64,000 nucleotides of DNA from positions 80,961 through 144,960 of the forward strand of contig MAAT01000042.1 in assembly GCA_002162815.1 (NCBI GenBank). The letters run 5' to 3'. The notes under the pieces are model-generated. The model had not been told where the DNA came from. It worked only from the letters and a program-made list of their open reading frames with translations, and ran no database searches. Below are positions 45,788 through 56,239 of this stretch, in pieces (the stretch's first letter is position 1; each line of letters starts with the position of its first letter). The DNA is from Gammaproteobacteria bacterium 53_120_T64. Lineage in GTDB: Bacteria > Pseudomonadota > Gammaproteobacteria > Pseudomonadales > Porticoccaceae. The translations under genes and the position numbers were made by a program.

Positions 45788-46618
45788 ATGGCTATCTACG
45801 CGGTCGGGGACTTACAGGGCTGCCTTGAACCCTTGCTATGCCTACTCAAAGAGATAGATTTTGACCCCAAGTTTGATCAACTCTGGGCAGCGGGGGATGT
45901 CGTCAACCGCGGGCCTCAGTCCTTAGAGACACTGCGCTTTGTAAAGGGCCTAGGGCAGGCCTTTAAAATGGTACTGGGCAACCATGACCTACACTTACTG
46001 GCTGTTGCCCATGGCGTAAAACGGTTGAACCCGAAAGATACATTACAAGCCATTTTACAGGCCCCCGATCGCGAGGAGCTACTGACCTGGTTACAGCGCC
46101 AGCCCCTGCTGCTCCGTAGCAATGGCTATGTGATGGTTCATGCGGGCATTCCACCACACTGGGATTTAGCGACAGCCAAGTGCATGGCCGGTAAAGTCGA
46201 AACGGTACTACGCAGCGATCATGCCGAGCGCTTCTTTGACAACATGTACGGCGATACACCGACCAGTTGGCAGCCATCACAAACAGAATCCGTACAGCTT
46301 CGCACCATCACTAACTACTTCACCCGTATGCGTTATTGCAACGCCAACGGAGAACTGGAGCTAAAGACTAAACAGGGGCCAGAACATAGCCCGATTGGCT
46401 TCGCCCCTTGGTTTAGCCATCGGGCACGAAGAAGTAGTGAAACAAAGATCCTATTTGGCCACTGGGCCTCGATCGATGGAGAGAGTGGCGATACGAACAC
46501 CTACCCATTAGATACCGGTTGTGTATGGGGTGGACGTTTACGAATCATGAGCCTGGATACGGGCGAATTGTCTCACTGCGATTGCACAGAGACGATTGCG
46601 AATAGATCGGGAAGATAG
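45788..46618 (+). CDS. apaH: ApaH, symmetrical diadenosine tetraphosphatase
   Basis: ApaH hydrolyses Ap4A symmetrically to two ADP and removes Np4 caps from RNA. The 276-residue metallophosphatase has YAVGDLQGCLEPL, WAAGDVVNRGP and MVLGNHDLHLLAV as the metal-binding motifs, then MVHAGIPPHWDL and LFGHWAS. It is the last gene of the lptD-apaH run and is followed 15 bases later by a bidirectional hairpin terminator shared with rplQ. Confidence 0.97.
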   Translation: MAIYAVGDLQGCLEPLLCLLKEIDFDPKFDQLWAAGDVVNRGPQSLETLRFVKGLGQAFKMVLGNHDLHLLAVAHGVKRLNPKDTLQAILQAPDREELLTWLQRQPLLLRSNGYVMVHAGIPPHWDLATAKCMAGKVETVLRSDHAERFFDNMYGDTPTSWQPSQTESVQLRTITNYFTRMRYCNANGELELKTKQGPEHSPIGFAPWFSHRARRSSETKILFGHWASIDGESGDTNTYPLDTGCVWGGRLRIMSLDTGELSHCDCTETIANRSGR

Positions 46619-46633
46619 CGCTAAATAACAGAC

Positions 46634-46667
46634 ACAAAAAAGCCGGAACAAGTCCGGCTGTTTTGTG
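46634..46667 (+). terminator. Bidirectional terminator between apaH and rplQ
   Basis: AGCCGGA (46641-46647) pairs with TCCGGCT (46653-46659), flanked by an A run upstream and GTTTTGT downstream. It terminates apaH on the plus strand, and on the minus strand it lies 12 bases after the rplQ stop, where it ends the alpha operon. Confidence 0.85.
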
Positions 46668-46678
46668 CAATAAGATAT

Positions 46679-47074
46679 TTATTCGTCAACCGCTTCAAAT
46701 ACTTCTTCTACTTCAACAGTGCGGTCAACCAATTCAATGTATGCCATTGGCGCTTTGTCACCGGTGCGATAACCGCATTTAAGGATACGCGTGTAACCAC
46801 CGGGACGGCTTTCGTAACGTGGCCCGATGTCAGTGAAAAGCTTACCAACGGCCGCCTTACTGCGCAGACGAGCAAAGGCTAGTCGACGATTGGCAACACT
46901 ATCGGTTTTAGCGAGTGTGATCAGGGGTTCTGCAACGCGGCGTAATTCCTTAGCTTTGGGCAGTGTGGTTTTAATCACTTCGTGCTCAACCAAGGATGCG
47001 GTCATATTGCGGAACATGGCACGGCGGTGAGGGCTGGTGCGGTTTAATTGACGGCCACTGTGACGATGACGCAT
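46679..47074 (-). CDS. rplQ: 50S ribosomal protein L17
   Basis: L17 binds 23S rRNA near the peptide exit tunnel. The 131-residue protein opens with [20 protein letters not shown], the near-invariant family start, and contains [16 protein letters not shown] [16 protein letters not shown] and [20 protein letters not shown]. It has an acidic C-terminal tail ([10 protein letters not shown]). It is the last gene of the alpha operon, 54 bases after rpoA. Confidence 0.98.
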   Translation of the reverse strand: MRHRHSGRQLNRTSPHRRAMFRNMTASLVEHEVIKTTLPKAKELRRVAEPLITLAKTDSVANRRLAFARLRSKAAVGKLFTDIGPRYESRPGGYTRILKCGYRTGDKAPMAYIELVDRTVEVEEVFEAVDE

Positions 47075-47128
47075 AAGACTGTATTCCTATCCAGACGTGA
47101 GCCCACATATTTGTGGGCTGCAGTTAAA

Positions 47129-48127
47129 TTAAATGCTTTCGCTTGTTTGCTTTAAGCTAGCGGGAGGCCAGTTTTCAAGGCGCATTCCCAAAGAAAGACC
47201 GCGCGAAGCGAGTACATCTTTGATTTCGGTAAGTGATTTTTTACCAAGATTTGGTGTTTTTAACAGCTCTACTTCTGTGCGCTGAATAAGATCACCGATG
47301 TAATAAATCGTTTCAGCCTTGAGACAATTCGCAGAGCGAACAGTCAGTTCAAGGTCATCGACAGGGCGCAATAGAATCGGGTCGATTTCATCTTCACGCT
47401 GCTCAGGTTCGACCTGTTTTTCACGCTCGAGGTCGACAAAGACAGCGAGTTGCTGTTGAAGTATGGTTGCCGCGCGGCGGATCGCCTCTTCGGGGTCGAT
47501 CGTGCCATTTGTCTCTAGATCGAGTATCAATTTGTCGAGGTCAGTACGCTGTTCGACACGCGCACTCTCAACGACGTAGGAAACGCGACGTACAGGGCTG
47601 TAGGAGGCGTCGAGTTGTAGCCTGCCGATAGCGCGAGTTTCATCTTCATCTGTTTCACGGGCATCTGCTGGCTGGTAGCCGCGGCCCCTTAAAACTTTGA
47701 GGCGCATATTAAGCGATACATTGCCTGATATATTGGCAATCACGTAGTCGGGGTTAACAATCTCGGCGCTGGCATCAGTTTGTATATCACCTGCGGTGAG
47801 ATAGCCTGGCCCGGTCTTTGAAAGAGTTAGCTCTGCTTCGTTCTTTCCGTGAAGTAGAATTGCGACGTCTTTAAGATTCAGTAGGATCTCGATAACATCT
47901 TCTTGAACGCCATCAATAGCTGAGTATTCATGAAGTACGCCGTCGATTTCCACTTCGACGATGGCACAACCAGGCATGGATGATAGCAGTATACGGCGGA
48001 GCGCATTGCCCAGAGTATGGCCGAAACCACGTTCCAATGGCTCAAGTACGATCTTTGCATGCGTGGAATCATATTCCGTTACATCGATCGTTCTAGGTGT
48101 CAGGAGTTCTGTTAATGTATTTTGCAT
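47129..48127 (-). CDS. rpoA: RNA polymerase alpha subunit
   Basis: RpoA nucleates RNA polymerase assembly and contacts activators and UP elements. The 332-residue product has the N-terminal dimerisation domain (about 1-235, with [20 protein letters not shown] and EFSAIDGV-like [13 protein letters not shown]). A linker and the C-terminal domain follow (about 250-330: [20 protein letters not shown] and [20 protein letters not shown]), including the Arg and Asn used for DNA contact (RSANCLK). It lies between rpsD and rplQ as usual. Confidence 0.98.
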   Translation of the reverse strand: MQNTLTELLTPRTIDVTEYDSTHAKIVLEPLERGFGHTLGNALRRILLSSMPGCAIVEVEIDGVLHEYSAIDGVQEDVIEILLNLKDVAILLHGKNEAELTLSKTGPGYLTAGDIQTDASAEIVNPDYVIANISGNVSLNMRLKVLRGRGYQPADARETDEDETRAIGRLQLDASYSPVRRVSYVVESARVEQRTDLDKLILDLETNGTIDPEEAIRRAATILQQQLAVFVDLEREKQVEPEQREDEIDPILLRPVDDLELTVRSANCLKAETIYYIGDLIQRTEVELLKTPNLGKKSLTEIKDVLASRGLSLGMRLENWPPASLKQTSESI

Positions 48128-48175
48128 ACTGGTGTTTTATCCCGCGTAATCAATTGATGAGTTCAAGGAAAAACT

Positions 48176-48796
48176 TTACTTAGAATAAAGTTCTACAATG
48201 AGGTTTTCGTTGATTTCAGCTGGTAGATCTGCACGATCAGGGAAGCGCTTAAAGGTGCCTTCCAACTTATTGATATCAACGTCAACCCACTCAATTTCAC
48301 CGCGTTGGGCAGCGAGTTGTAGCGAAGATTGTATACGAAGCTGCGACTTGGCGCGTTCGCGGATGCTGATCACATCGCCTTCACTAACACGGAAGGAGGC
48401 AATATTGGCCTTACGACCATTAACAAGAACTGAATTGTGCGCGACTAGCTGGCGTGATTCCGCACGTGTTGAGCCGAAGCCCATGCGATACACGACATTG
48501 TCTAGACGTCTTTCAAGTAAGCATAGTAAGTTCTCACCGGTGGCGCCGGCTGCACGTGCTGACTCTTTATAGTAATTACGGAATTGCTTTTCTAGTACAC
48601 CGTAGATACGACGTACCTTTTGCTTCTCACGCAATTGTACACCGTAGTCAGACAAACGGCTGCGACGGGCACCGTGTTGTCCAGGAATGCTTTCTGCACG
48701 ACATTTGGACTCTAGGGGCCGAATGCCACTCTTCAGGAAAAGGTCAGTCCCTTCGCGACGAGAAAGTTTACAGGTTGGGCCAAGATATCTTGCCAT
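48176..48796 (-). CDS. rpsD: 30S ribosomal protein S4
   Basis: S4 is a primary 16S rRNA binder in 30S assembly and, in relatives, the autogenous repressor of the alpha operon. The 206-residue protein begins [20 protein letters not shown]. It has the S4 RNA-binding fold around residues 95-155 ([32 protein letters not shown]) and ends [10 protein letters not shown]. It lies 48 bases before rpoA and 18 bases after rpsK. Confidence 0.98.
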   Translation of the reverse strand: MARYLGPTCKLSRREGTDLFLKSGIRPLESKCRAESIPGQHGARRSRLSDYGVQLREKQKVRRIYGVLEKQFRNYYKESARAAGATGENLLCLLERRLDNVVYRMGFGSTRAESRQLVAHNSVLVNGRKANIASFRVSEGDVISIRERAKSQLRIQSSLQLAAQRGEIEWVDVDINKLEGTFKRFPDRADLPAEINENLIVELYSK

Positions 48797-48814
48797 CGAT
48801 GATAATCCTCTAAA

Positions 48815-49207
48815 TTAAACGCGTCGTTTCTTGGGGGGCCGGCATCCATTGTGCGGAATAGGCGTGACGTCAGTAATATTGGTGATTTTTAGGCCGGCAT
48901 TATTCAATGCACGTACGGCAGATTCCCTACCAGGACCAGGGCCCTTTACCTCTACATCTAAATTCTGTAAACCGTACTCTTGAGCTGCAACAGCAGCGCG
49001 CTCGGCTGCTACCTGTGCAGCAAATGGAGTGCTTTTACGAGAGCCGCGGAAACCAGAACCACCAGAAGTTGCCCAGCTCAGAGCATTGCCCTGGCGGTCA
49101 GTAATGGTGACAATGGTGTTGTTGAAAGAAGCGTGTATATGCGCGATTCCATCAATAACTGTACGATTCACTTTCTTGCGCGGAGATTTAGCGGGACTCT
49201 TTGCCAT
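48815..49207 (-). CDS. rpsK: 30S ribosomal protein S11
   Basis: S11 lines the platform of the 30S subunit. The 130-residue protein contains [40 protein letters not shown] and [16 protein letters not shown]. It ends [15 protein letters not shown], all near-invariant in bacteria. The basic N-terminus ([14 protein letters not shown]) is normal. It lies 28 bases after rpsM. Confidence 0.98.
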   Translation of the reverse strand: MAKSPAKSPRKKVNRTVIDGIAHIHASFNNTIVTITDRQGNALSWATSGGSGFRGSRKSTPFAAQVAAERAAVAAQEYGLQNLDVEVKGPGPGRESAVRALNNAGLKITNITDVTPIPHNGCRPPKKRRV

Positions 49208-49235
49208 AACCTAATTTTCCTAAATTAACTATCGC

Positions 49236-49592
49236 TTAGCGTTTAATGGGCTTGCGAGGGCCTTTGCGCGTGCGCGCATTGGTCTTAGTTCGCTGACCAC
49301 GGAGAGGCAGGTTGCGACGATGTCGAATGCCACGAAAACAACCAAGATCCATAAGTCGCTTGATGTTCATGCTAACTTCGCGTCGCAGGTCACCCTCGAC
49401 AACACTTTCAGCAACGGCAGTTCGAATCGCGTCCAGTTGCGGCTCGGAGAGCTCCGATATTTTAATCGACTCCTCAATGCCAACACTTGAACAGATTTTT
49501 TGCGCGCTAGTCTTACCAATGCCAAAGACGTAGGTTAGCGATATAACGGCATGTTTGTGATCGGGTATATTGACACCGGCAATACGGGCCAT
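49236..49592 (-). CDS. rpsM: 30S ribosomal protein S13
   Basis: S13 sits at the head of the 30S subunit and contacts the P-site tRNA and L5. The 118-residue protein begins [20 protein letters not shown] and ends in the basic tail [20 protein letters not shown] followed by [12 protein letters not shown]. It is the first gene of the alpha operon. A 139-base gap containing a promoter separates it from rpmJ. Confidence 0.98.
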   Translation of the reverse strand: MARIAGVNIPDHKHAVISLTYVFGIGKTSAQKICSSVGIEESIKISELSEPQLDAIRTAVAESVVEGDLRREVSMNIKRLMDLGCFRGIRHRRNLPLRGQRTKTNARTRKGPRKPIKR

Positions 49593-49686
49593 CCACTTTA
49601 CTCCCAGTAAAACTAAATATTAACTGTTAACGATTGATTCTTCACGCTTGGCAACCAAACAACAGGCCATCAAAAACGGGCGCGAA

Positions 49687-49715
49687 ACAATACCCCTTTG
49701 GGCAAGAAAATTCAA
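49687..49715 (-). promoter_or_regulatory. Candidate alpha-operon promoter (rpsM-rpsK-rpsD-rpoA-rplQ)
   Basis: On the minus strand TTGAAT (49710-49715) and TATTGT (49687-49692) are separated by exactly 17 bases, between rpmJ and rpsM. The leader of about 85 bases before rpsM is where an S4-binding translational operator would lie in relatives. I could not confirm a pseudoknot by eye. Confidence 0.55.
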
Positions 49716-49731
49716 TCTCTTTTAAGAAAAC

Positions 49732-49848
49732 TTATCCTTGACGCTGCTTGTGGCGCGGATCCGTTACACAGATCACTCGAACGACGCCCTTACGCTTAAC
49801 GATTTTACAATTGCGACATATTCTTTTAACTGATGCTCGTACTTTCAT
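49732..49848 (-). CDS. rpmJ: 50S ribosomal protein L36
   Basis: This short gene encodes 38 residues beginning [20 protein letters not shown] and ending [10 protein letters not shown]. It is the zinc-binding (C+) form, with Cys11, Cys14, Cys27 and His33 as ligands. L36 is a small late-assembling large-subunit protein. The gene is 21 bases after secY and closes the spc operon. Confidence 0.97.
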   Translation of the reverse strand: MKVRASVKRICRNCKIVKRKGVVRVICVTDPRHKQRQG

Positions 49849-49869
49849 GATTGAACCCTATCGTAAGAT

Positions 49870-51201
49870 TTAGCGACCGCCGCCGCCCTGACTCTTCATA
49901 TTAGCTTTCTTCATCACCGAGTCATATTGGTTCGACATAAGGTGTGATTGAACCTGCGCCATAAAATCCATTGTCACAACTACTGCAATGAGTAACGACG
50001 TACCACCCAGGTAAAACGGCACATTGAAATAGACATTAAGAAATTGCGGTAATAAACAGACACCTGCAATGTAGGCACCACCGACCATTGTAAGCCGCGT
50101 GACAACACCATCAATATACTTCGCAGTTTGTTGTCCGGGGCGAATGCCAGGCAAGTAAGCGCCGCTTTTCTTCAAGTTATCCGCGACTTCTTGAGGATTA
50201 AATGTCAACGCCGTATAGAAGAAACAGAAGAAGACAATCAACGCCGTAAAAAGAATGATATGCAGCGGCTGACCCGGACCGAGAAATAGCGAAACATCCT
50301 GCAACCAATCGGGCGCGCCTGCGCCTTGGCCAAACATCGCCGCCAAAGTGGACGGGAATAGTAAAATACTACTGGCAAAGATCGCCGGTATGACGCCGGC
50401 CATGTTGACCTTCAGGGGCAGATGCGTGCTCTGCTGACCGTAGGCCTTGCCTCGACCCTGTTGCCGCTGTGCGTAATTGACAGTGATTCGGCGCTGGCCG
50501 CGCTCAATAAAGACCACAAAGTAGACGACTGCAACGGCGAGAATGCCGACAATTAACAACACTATAATATTGAGGTCGCCTGTGCGGGCAGACTCGAAAG
50601 CCTGACCAAGAGCGCGCGGTAATCCAGCAACAATGCCCGCAAAGATGAGCATGGAGATGCCGTTGCCAATGCCGCGCTCGGTAATTTGTTCGCCGAGCCA
50701 CATCATAAAGACCGCGCCAGTCACCAGAGACGTTATCGCCACCAGAAAGAAGCTGGCGCCTGGGTAGTAAGCCAAACCTTGACCAGCAAGCCCATAGGCC
50801 ATGCCTGTGCCCTGCACGAGGGCGAGAAGCACTGTCGCATAGCGAGTATACTGTGTGATTTTTCGCCGACCTGAATCGCCTTCCTTTTTCAATTGCTCAA
50901 GTGCAGGCGTTACAGCTGTCAATAACTGCATAATGATGGATGCTGAGATGTACGGCATAATGCCCAAGGCGAGTATGCTCATACGCTCAAGAGCGCCGCC
51001 CGAAAACATATTGAACATACCGAGAATAGTGCCCTGGCTTTGACTAAATAATTCAGCCATTCGCTCGGGATCAATACCGGGTACTGGAATATGAGTGCCA
51101 ATACGGTAGATCACTATCGCTAGCAACAAAAAGCGAAGGCGAGCCCAAAGCTCGCCCAATCCTTTTTGATTACCTTGCGGTAAATTTACGCCCTTAGCCA
51201 T
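49870..51201 (-). CDS. secY: SecY, protein translocase channel subunit
   Basis: SecY forms the protein-conducting channel of the inner membrane. The 443-residue product has the usual ten membrane segments. It begins with [20 protein letters not shown] and contains [20 protein letters not shown], the [17 protein letters not shown] loop and the cytoplasmic [19 protein letters not shown] segment. It ends [15 protein letters not shown]. It lies between rplO (19 bases upstream) and rpmJ in the spc operon. Confidence 0.98.
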   Translation of the reverse strand: MAKGVNLPQGNQKGLGELWARLRFLLLAIVIYRIGTHIPVPGIDPERMAELFSQSQGTILGMFNMFSGGALERMSILALGIMPYISASIIMQLLTAVTPALEQLKKEGDSGRRKITQYTRYATVLLALVQGTGMAYGLAGQGLAYYPGASFFLVAITSLVTGAVFMMWLGEQITERGIGNGISMLIFAGIVAGLPRALGQAFESARTGDLNIIVLLIVGILAVAVVYFVVFIERGQRRITVNYAQRQQGRGKAYGQQSTHLPLKVNMAGVIPAIFASSILLFPSTLAAMFGQGAGAPDWLQDVSLFLGPGQPLHIILFTALIVFFCFFYTALTFNPQEVADNLKKSGAYLPGIRPGQQTAKYIDGVVTRLTMVGGAYIAGVCLLPQFLNVYFNVPFYLGGTSLLIAVVVTMDFMAQVQSHLMSNQYDSVMKKANMKSQGGGGR

Positions 51202-51220
51202 CCGCTAATACCTATTGTTC

Positions 51221-51655
51221 TTATTCGTCGACTTTGCCACCGGCAGCTTCAAGTGCTGTTTTGGCGCCCTGTGTGATGCCAAGCCCTTGAACTACGATGG
51301 ATTTAGTCAATTCGCCAGACAGGAATATTTTGGCGCGTGTAATGCCGTTATTGATCAAGCCTGCTGCTCGCAAAGATTCCAAATTAGCGACATCGCCACC
51401 GATCAAATTTAACTCTGACAAACGAATTTCAGCGCTTACTCGAGATACGCGTGAAGTAAAACCGTATTTTGGCAAACGTTTTTGCAAGGGCATTTGACCG
51501 CCTTCAAAACCGGGCTTAACACTTCCGCCGGAGCGCGACTTTTGACCCTTGTGGCCACGGCCACAAGTCTTACCTAAACCGCTTCCAATACCGCGACCAA
51601 CGCGCTTTGCAGCGTGCGTACGACCGGGGGCGGGGCTCAATGTATTAAGACGCAT
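51221..51655 (-). CDS. rplO: 50S ribosomal protein L15
   Basis: L15 is a late assembly protein of the large subunit. The ATG at 51653-51655 follows GAGGAAG and gives 144 residues, starting [21 protein letters not shown] longer in-frame start adds 24 residues that run through rpmD and is rejected. The Gly/Arg-rich [20 protein letters not shown] followed by [20 protein letters not shown] is diagnostic. The start is one base after the rpmD stop. Confidence 0.97.
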   Translation of the reverse strand: MRLNTLSPAPGRTHAAKRVGRGIGSGLGKTCGRGHKGQKSRSGGSVKPGFEGGQMPLQKRLPKYGFTSRVSRVSAEIRLSELNLIGGDVANLESLRAAGLINNGITRAKIFLSGELTKSIVVQGLGITQGAKTALEAAGGKVDE

Positions 51656-51656
51656 T

Positions 51657-51836
51657 TTATACTTCCTCGACTTTAACCATGTAGAAGACCTTGGCCGCCA
51701 TACCACGTACCGAGGCTGTGTCTTCAAGTTCTACCGTGTGCCCGATACGACGTAAACCCAGGCCCTTAATACAACTCTTGTGGCTTGGTAAACGTCCGAT
51801 GGTGCTACGCAATTGAGTTACTTTGATTTTCGACAT
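51657..51836 (-). CDS. rpmD: 50S ribosomal protein L30
   Basis: The short gene encodes 59 residues: it begins [20 protein letters not shown], contains [16 protein letters not shown] and ends MVKVEEV. All are typical of bacterial L30, which binds 23S and 5S rRNA regions. It lies 35 bases after rpsE and one base before rplO, in the expected position of the spc operon. Confidence 0.97.
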   Translation of the reverse strand: MSKIKVTQLRSTIGRLPSHKSCIKGLGLRRIGHTVELEDTASVRGMAAKVFYMVKVEEV

Positions 51837-51871
51837 GCTAGTTTCCAGTTAGTCTGTACAGGTGAGCGAAA

Positions 51872-52384
51872 TCACTCGCTTACTTGTTCTACTGTTTTTC
51901 CGCGCTTTGCTGCGATGGTTTCTGGTGAACGCATAGTCTGCAGACCTTTAAAGGTCGCGCGAACCACGTTTACCGGATTGGTAGAGCCATAGCATTTGGC
52001 GAGAACATTTTGAACACCAGCTAACTCAAGCACTGCACGCATGGCGCCACCGGCAATAATGCCTGTACCCTCAGAAGCGGGCTGCAAATAAACCTTTGAT
52101 GCGCCGTGGTTAGCTTTGATTGGGTATTGAATGGTATTGCCATCAAGACCTACGGTGATCATATTGCGACGGGCCGCTTCCATGGCCTTTTGAATAGCCA
52201 ATGGTACTTCACGAGCCTTGCCACGTCCAAAACCGACACGTCCGTTACCGTCTCCGACTACTGTTAGCGCGGTGAAGCCAAAGATTCGTCCACCTTTTAC
52301 AGTTTTGGCGACGCGATTGACTTCGACCAACTTTTCCATCAGACCTTCATTAGGGTCGACGTTTCTCTGGTTATTCTTTGCCAT
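51872..52384 (-). CDS. rpsE: 30S ribosomal protein S5
   Basis: S5 helps decoding accuracy and mRNA unwinding at the 30S entry site. The ATG at 52382-52384 gives 170 residues beginning [20 protein letters not shown]. An upstream in-frame start adds 11 residues overlapping rplR and is less likely. The double-stranded-RNA-type motif [20 protein letters not shown] and the later [20 protein letters not shown] are conserved. An AAGGG ribosome-binding site precedes the ATG. Confidence 0.97.
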   Translation of the reverse strand: MAKNNQRNVDPNEGLMEKLVEVNRVAKTVKGGRIFGFTALTVVGDGNGRVGFGRGKAREVPLAIQKAMEAARRNMITVGLDGNTIQYPIKANHGASKVYLQPASEGTGIIAGGAMRAVLELAGVQNVLAKCYGSTNPVNVVRATFKGLQTMRSPETIAAKRGKTVEQVSE

Positions 52385-52394
52385 CAGTTTACCC

Positions 52395-52754
52395 TTAAAA
52401 TTCCAGTCCGCCAGCACGCGCTGCGTCAGCTAAGGCCTTAACTCGGCCATGATATTTAAAACCACTTCGGTCGAAGGCTACTTTGGTGATACCTGCAGCT
52501 TTGGCACGCTCTGCGATCATTGCGCCAACCAGGGTGGCAGCATCAGAATTGCCGGAGCTGCCTTCAGGGTTGATCGCCTTATCGAGTGTCGACGCTGCTG
52601 CGACGACATTATCACCATTCTCATTGGCCACGATTACCTGAGCGTAAATATGCTGAGGTGTCCTGTTGACACAAAGGCGTGAAATACCGAGTTCACGAAT
52701 TTTAGCTCGTCCACGACGGGCACGGCGCAATCTTGTTTGCTTTTTATCACTCAT
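52395..52754 (-). CDS. rplR: 50S ribosomal protein L18
   Basis: L18 binds 5S rRNA with L5. From the ATG at 52752-52754 it has 119 residues; a GTG directly upstream could add one. It has the Arg-rich start [20 protein letters not shown], then [16 protein letters not shown] and the end region [20 protein letters not shown]. It lies between rplF and rpsE. Confidence 0.97.
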   Translation of the reverse strand: MSDKKQTRLRRARRGRAKIRELGISRLCVNRTPQHIYAQVIVANENGDNVVAAASTLDKAINPEGSSGNSDAATLVGAMIAERAKAAGITKVAFDRSGFKYHGRVKALADAARAGGLEF

Positions 52755-52762
52755 CACTAAAC

Positions 52763-53296
52763 CTATTTCTTCTTCGCTTCTTTACGAACGACATGCTCAT
52801 CTGCATATCTCACACCTTTGCCCTTATAGGGCTCAGGGGGACGATAGGCTCGGATTTCTGATGCCACTTGACCAAGCAGTTGCTTGTCAGCTGATTTCAG
52901 CAATAACTCTGTTTGGCTCGTGGCTTCAGCAGTAACGCCTGCCGGCAATTCGTAGACAACCGGGTGTGAAAACCCAAGTGTCAAATTCAGCTTGTTACCC
53001 TGCAAAGCCGCTCGATAGCCAACACCGACCAGTTGAATGCGCTTTTCAAAGCCCTTGGTAACACCAGTGACCATGTTATTAACCAGCGCTCTTACAGTAC
53101 CAGCGTGACTCAAGCCTTTACGACTGCCGTCTTTCGATACAAATGTGAGCACTTCATCGGCCTGGGAAACTTCAACAGCACTGTTATATGCCAAGGTGAG
53201 CTGGCCCCCAGCGCCTTTAACAGAAATCTCACTATTTGCCAGCGTAATGTCAACTCCCTTAGGAATCGCTACTGGGCTTTTTGCTACTCTAGACAT
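52763..53296 (-). CDS. rplF: 50S ribosomal protein L6
   Basis: L6 lies at the base of the factor-binding stalk. The 177-residue protein contains [54 protein letters not shown] and the C-terminal [20 protein letters not shown] followed by a basic tail. It lies 15 bases after rpsH and 8 bases before rplR. Confidence 0.98.
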   Translation of the reverse strand: MSRVAKSPVAIPKGVDITLANSEISVKGAGGQLTLAYNSAVEVSQADEVLTFVSKDGSRKGLSHAGTVRALVNNMVTGVTKGFEKRIQLVGVGYRAALQGNKLNLTLGFSHPVVYELPAGVTAEATSQTELLLKSADKQLLGQVASEIRAYRPPEPYKGKGVRYADEHVVRKEAKKK

Positions 53297-53311
53297 CTTA
53301 GTAAGCTCCCC

Positions 53312-53704
53312 TTAAAAGACGGTGCAAAGTACTTCGCCGCCAACACCGGCACTACGCGCAGCACGGTCGGTCATAACACCTTTACTGGTGGACACAATGG
53401 CAATGCCAAGTCCGGCTCGAACGCTGGGTATTTCTGTAGCACCCGCGTATCGGCGCAAGCCTGGACGGCTATAGCGATCAATTTCTTCGATGACTGGGCG
53501 ACCTTGAAAATATTTGAGCTCAATGGTCAACTCAGCCTTGGTACCTTCTGCGACACTAAAGCCAGTTATATAACCTTCGTCTTTCAGAACGTTAGATACG
53601 GCAATCTTCAATTTTGAAGAAGGCATTGATACGTCGACCTTAGACCGCGAATGTGCGTTGCGGATTCGGGTCAACATATCTGATATAGGATCTTGCATGC
53701 TCAT
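53312..53704 (-). CDS. rpsH: 30S ribosomal protein S8
   Basis: S8 is a central 16S rRNA binder and, in relatives, the translational repressor of the spc operon. The 130-residue protein begins [20 protein letters not shown] and ends with [21 protein letters not shown] ribosome-binding site GAGGAAA precedes the first of two close ATG codons (53704 and 53698). Confidence 0.97.
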   Translation of the reverse strand: MSMQDPISDMLTRIRNAHSRSKVDVSMPSSKLKIAVSNVLKDEGYITGFSVAEGTKAELTIELKYFQGRPVIEEIDRYSRPGLRRYAGATEIPSVRAGLGIAIVSTSKGVMTDRAARSAGVGGEVLCTVF

Positions 53705-53725
53705 CTGTATTTCCTCTTCGCAGCT

Positions 53726-54031
53726 CTACCAGCTGGCCTTAACAAGACCAGGGACGTCGCCACGCATCGCGGCTTCACGTAGTTTGTTCCGACACAAACC
53801 AAATTTTCTATATACCCCGTGTGGGCGGCCGGTGATCTGACAGCGCCGACGTTGGCGTGAAGCGCTTGAATCGCGTGGCAGTTTTTGTAACTGCAGTTGC
53901 GCTTCCCAGCGCTCTTCGAATGTTGATTCAGTGCTGGCAATGACAGCTTTGATCGCTGCGCGTTTGACAGCGTATTTAGCAACCAACTTTGTGCGTTTTT
54001 TCTCGCGCTCAACCATCGATGTTTTAGCCAT
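53726..54031 (-). CDS. rpsN: 30S ribosomal protein S14
   Basis: S14 is in the head of the 30S subunit. The 101-residue protein is the long, zinc-free (C-) form. It begins [20 protein letters not shown] and contains [20 protein letters not shown] with no CxxC pair, ending [10 protein letters not shown]. It lies 2 bases after rplE. Confidence 0.97.
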   Translation of the reverse strand: MAKTSMVEREKKRTKLVAKYAVKRAAIKAVIASTESTFEERWEAQLQLQKLPRDSSASRQRRRCQITGRPHGVYRKFGLCRNKLREAAMRGDVPGLVKASW

Positions 54032-54033
54032 GA

Positions 54034-54579
54034 CTATTTATCACCTTTAAGGGGAAAATTGAAGGCGCGTAAAAGCGCTCGACCTTCATCGTTATTGCGC
54101 GCGGTAGTTGTAATTGTAATATCTAAGCCGCGTAACTTATCGATTTTATCGTAGTCAATTTCAGGAAAGATAATCTGCTCGGTGACACCCATGGCGAAAT
54201 TGCCGCGGCCGTCAAAAGATTTGGGGCTAATACCACGGAAATCACGGATCCGAGGGATAGCTATATCGACCAAGCGCTCCAGAAATTCATACATGCGGTC
54301 ACTGCGCAGTGTGACTTTACAACCAATCGGCCAGCCTTCCCGCACCTTGAAACCTGCGATCGACTTGCGCGCTAGATTGACAACAACCTTTTGACCGGCG
54401 ATCGTTTCGAGGTCACGTACAGCATGGTCTAGAGCCTTTTTATCAGCCAGCGCCTCACCAACACCCATATTGAGTGTGATTTTGCTAATGCGTGGAACTT
54501 CCATCACATTGTCCAGACCGAGCTCTTCTTTGAGCTTTGCTGCGAGTTCTGTTTTGTATAATTCTTTGAGCCTTGGCAT
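54034..54579 (-). CDS. rplE: 50S ribosomal protein L5
   Basis: L5 binds 5S rRNA and contacts P-site tRNA. The 181-residue protein begins [20 protein letters not shown] and has [16 protein letters not shown], the [20 protein letters not shown] segment and the FGxxE-type [12 protein letters not shown]. It lies between rplX and rpsN. Confidence 0.98.
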   Translation of the reverse strand: MPRLKELYKTELAAKLKEELGLDNVMEVPRISKITLNMGVGEALADKKALDHAVRDLETIAGQKVVVNLARKSIAGFKVREGWPIGCKVTLRSDRMYEFLERLVDIAIPRIRDFRGISPKSFDGRGNFAMGVTEQIIFPEIDYDKIDKLRGLDITITTTARNNDEGRALLRAFNFPLKGDK

Positions 54580-54591
54580 CTCTACATTACC

Positions 54592-54918
54592 CTACTTGGC
54601 ATCCACGGCTGCGCCGGTGGATTTAAATACTCGAATTTTTTTGCCGTCTTCCGAGACCTTAAAGCCAACCCTGTCGGCCTTGCTGCTCTCATTGTTGAAG
54701 ATCGCCAAGTTGGACGCATCGATCGGAGCTTCTTTCTCAATAATTCCGCCGGCCACACCCATCTGCGGGTTCGGCTTTTGATGCTTCTTGATAATCTGTA
54801 TGCCAGACACCAGCATTCGTCCGTCAGCCAATACACTGAGAACTTTACCTCGCTTGCCCTTGTCGCGGCCGGCAATAACGATAACGTCATCATCGCGCCT
54901 GATTTTTTTCATCGCCAT
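54592..54918 (-). CDS. rplX: 50S ribosomal protein L24
   Basis: L24 initiates large-subunit assembly and lies by the tunnel exit. The 108-residue protein has the KOW motif [20 protein letters not shown] near the start, then [20 protein letters not shown] and [20 protein letters not shown]. It lies 18 bases after rplN. Confidence 0.98.
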   Translation of the reverse strand: MAMKKIRRDDDVIVIAGRDKGKRGKVLSVLADGRMLVSGIQIIKKHQKPNPQMGVAGGIIEKEAPIDASNLAIFNNESSKADRVGFKVSEDGKKIRVFKSTGAAVDAK

Positions 54919-54936
54919 AATATTTGCCTGCTAAAC

Positions 54937-55305
54937 CTAAAGTACTTCGGGTGCCAGAGAGACTATTTTCATAAAACGCTCACTTCTTAGCTCACGTGTT
55001 ACCGGGCCAAAAATGCGGGTGCCGATTGGGGCATTTTGTGCATTCAGTAGCACTGCCGCGTTGTCGGCGAACTTAATCAAGCTACCGTCGGAGCGACGTA
55101 CACCCTTGCGGGTGCGCACTACAACAGCGTTCATTACCTGGCCTTTCTTAACTTTACCGCGTGGAATTGCTTCTTTAACGGTAACTTTGATGATGTCTCC
55201 AACCGACGCATAACGACGGTGTGAGCCACCTAAAACTTTAATGCACATTACTCTGCGCGCACCGCTATTGTCGGCCACTTCGAGATAACTTTGTGTCTGT
55301 ATCAT
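54937..55305 (-). CDS. rplN: 50S ribosomal protein L14
   Basis: L14 is at the subunit interface. The 122-residue protein begins [20 protein letters not shown] and includes [20 protein letters not shown] and [16 protein letters not shown] [20 protein letters not shown]. It lies 28 bases after rpsQ and starts the spc operon segment. Confidence 0.98.
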   Translation of the reverse strand: MIQTQSYLEVADNSGARRVMCIKVLGGSHRRYASVGDIIKVTVKEAIPRGKVKKGQVMNAVVVRTRKGVRRSDGSLIKFADNAAVLLNAQNAPIGTRIFGPVTRELRSERFMKIVSLAPEVL

Positions 55306-55333
55306 TCCCTACTCCAAACCTGTGCAGCGGCAC

Positions 55334-55597
55334 TTAAACGGCAGTTGCGCGCTCTACAATATTAACCAAAGCCCAGGACTTGGTTTTTGACAGAGGTCGA
55401 GTTTCTGCGATGGTGACGAGGTCACCAGTGCGGCACTCATTGGCCTCATCATGTGCTTTAAGCTTAGTGGACCGGCTTATGTACTTGCCATATAGGGCGT
55501 GCTTAACACGACGCTCAATCAAGACAGTTACGGTTTTGTCCATTTTGTCGCTGACGACCCTGCCAGACAGGGTCCGCGCTGTAGTGCTTGCTGTCAT
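55334..55597 (-). CDS. rpsQ: 30S ribosomal protein S17
   Basis: S17 is an early 16S rRNA binder. The 87-residue protein contains [20 protein letters not shown], the [20 protein letters not shown] segment and [20 protein letters not shown]. Its start codon shares a base with the rpmC stop. It is the last gene of the S10 operon segment. Confidence 0.97.
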   Translation of the reverse strand: MTASTTARTLSGRVVSDKMDKTVTVLIERRVKHALYGKYISRSTKLKAHDEANECRTGDLVTIAETRPLSKTKSWALVNIVERATAV

Positions 55598-55803
55598 TAC
55601 TGACCACCTGCTTGTTCGTTTGCTTTCTGGTTGAGAACAGTCTTGATGCGCGCAACATTACGACGAGCAACTTTCATCTCATGATTTTCATTGAGCTGCC
55701 CAGTCGAACGCTTCATTCTGAGCTTGAACTGTGCTTCTAGCTCACCCAGAAGGGCTGCATTTAATTCTTCAGGCGTTTTATCGTGAAGTTCACTAGCTTT
55801 CAT
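55597..55803 (-). CDS. rpmC: 50S ribosomal protein L29
   Basis: L29 lies near the tunnel exit and helps dock trigger factor. From the ATG at 55801-55803 the product has 68 residues, beginning [20 protein letters not shown], with a basic helical end ([17 protein letters not shown]). The ATG shares one base with the rplP stop; a GTG directly upstream could add one residue. Confidence 0.96.
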   Translation of the reverse strand: MKASELHDKTPEELNAALLGELEAQFKLRMKRSTGQLNENHEMKVARRNVARIKTVLNQKANEQAGGQ

Positions 55804-56216
55804 CACATCACCGTCCGCTTAACAAAAGTTGTCTGGATGGGTAGCTTAGCGGCGGCAAGCGCGAACGCTTCACGTGCTATCTCTTCAGATACACCTTCCA
55901 TTTCATAAATAATGCGGCCTGGCTGAATCAGCGCAACCCAATACTCAACGTTACCCTTACCTTTACCCATTCTTACCTCGAGAGGCTTTTGGGTTATGGG
56001 CTTATCTGGAAAAACACGGATCCAAATTTTACCACCGCGTTTTACATGTCGCGTCATGGCACGTCTTGCAGCTTCAATTTGTCGCGCCGTCAGGCGCCCG
56101 CGTCCTACAGCCTTGAGGCCATATTCGCCAAAGTTTACCTTACTTCCGCGTTGCGCCAAGCCACGATTGCGACCTTTGTGCATCTTGCGGTATTTTGTTC
56201 GTTTTGGTTGCAGCAT
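55803..56216 (-). CDS. rplP: 50S ribosomal protein L16
   Basis: L16 helps position A-site tRNA. The 137-residue protein begins [20 protein letters not shown] and contains [20 protein letters not shown] and the loop [20 protein letters not shown], with [13 protein letters not shown] just before. It overlaps rpmC by one base and lies 23 bases after rpsC. Confidence 0.98.
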   Translation of the reverse strand: MLQPKRTKYRKMHKGRNRGLAQRGSKVNFGEYGLKAVGRGRLTARQIEAARRAMTRHVKRGGKIWIRVFPDKPITQKPLEVRMGKGKGNVEYWVALIQPGRIIYEMEGVSEEIAREAFALAAAKLPIQTTFVKRTVM

Positions 56217-56239
56217 CTCGCTCGACCCTTATTCGCAGA

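Noticed and set aside
53033..53617. 194-residue plus-strand frame over rplF and rpsH
   Set aside because: It is antisense to two ribosomal protein genes and is an artefact of their codon bias.
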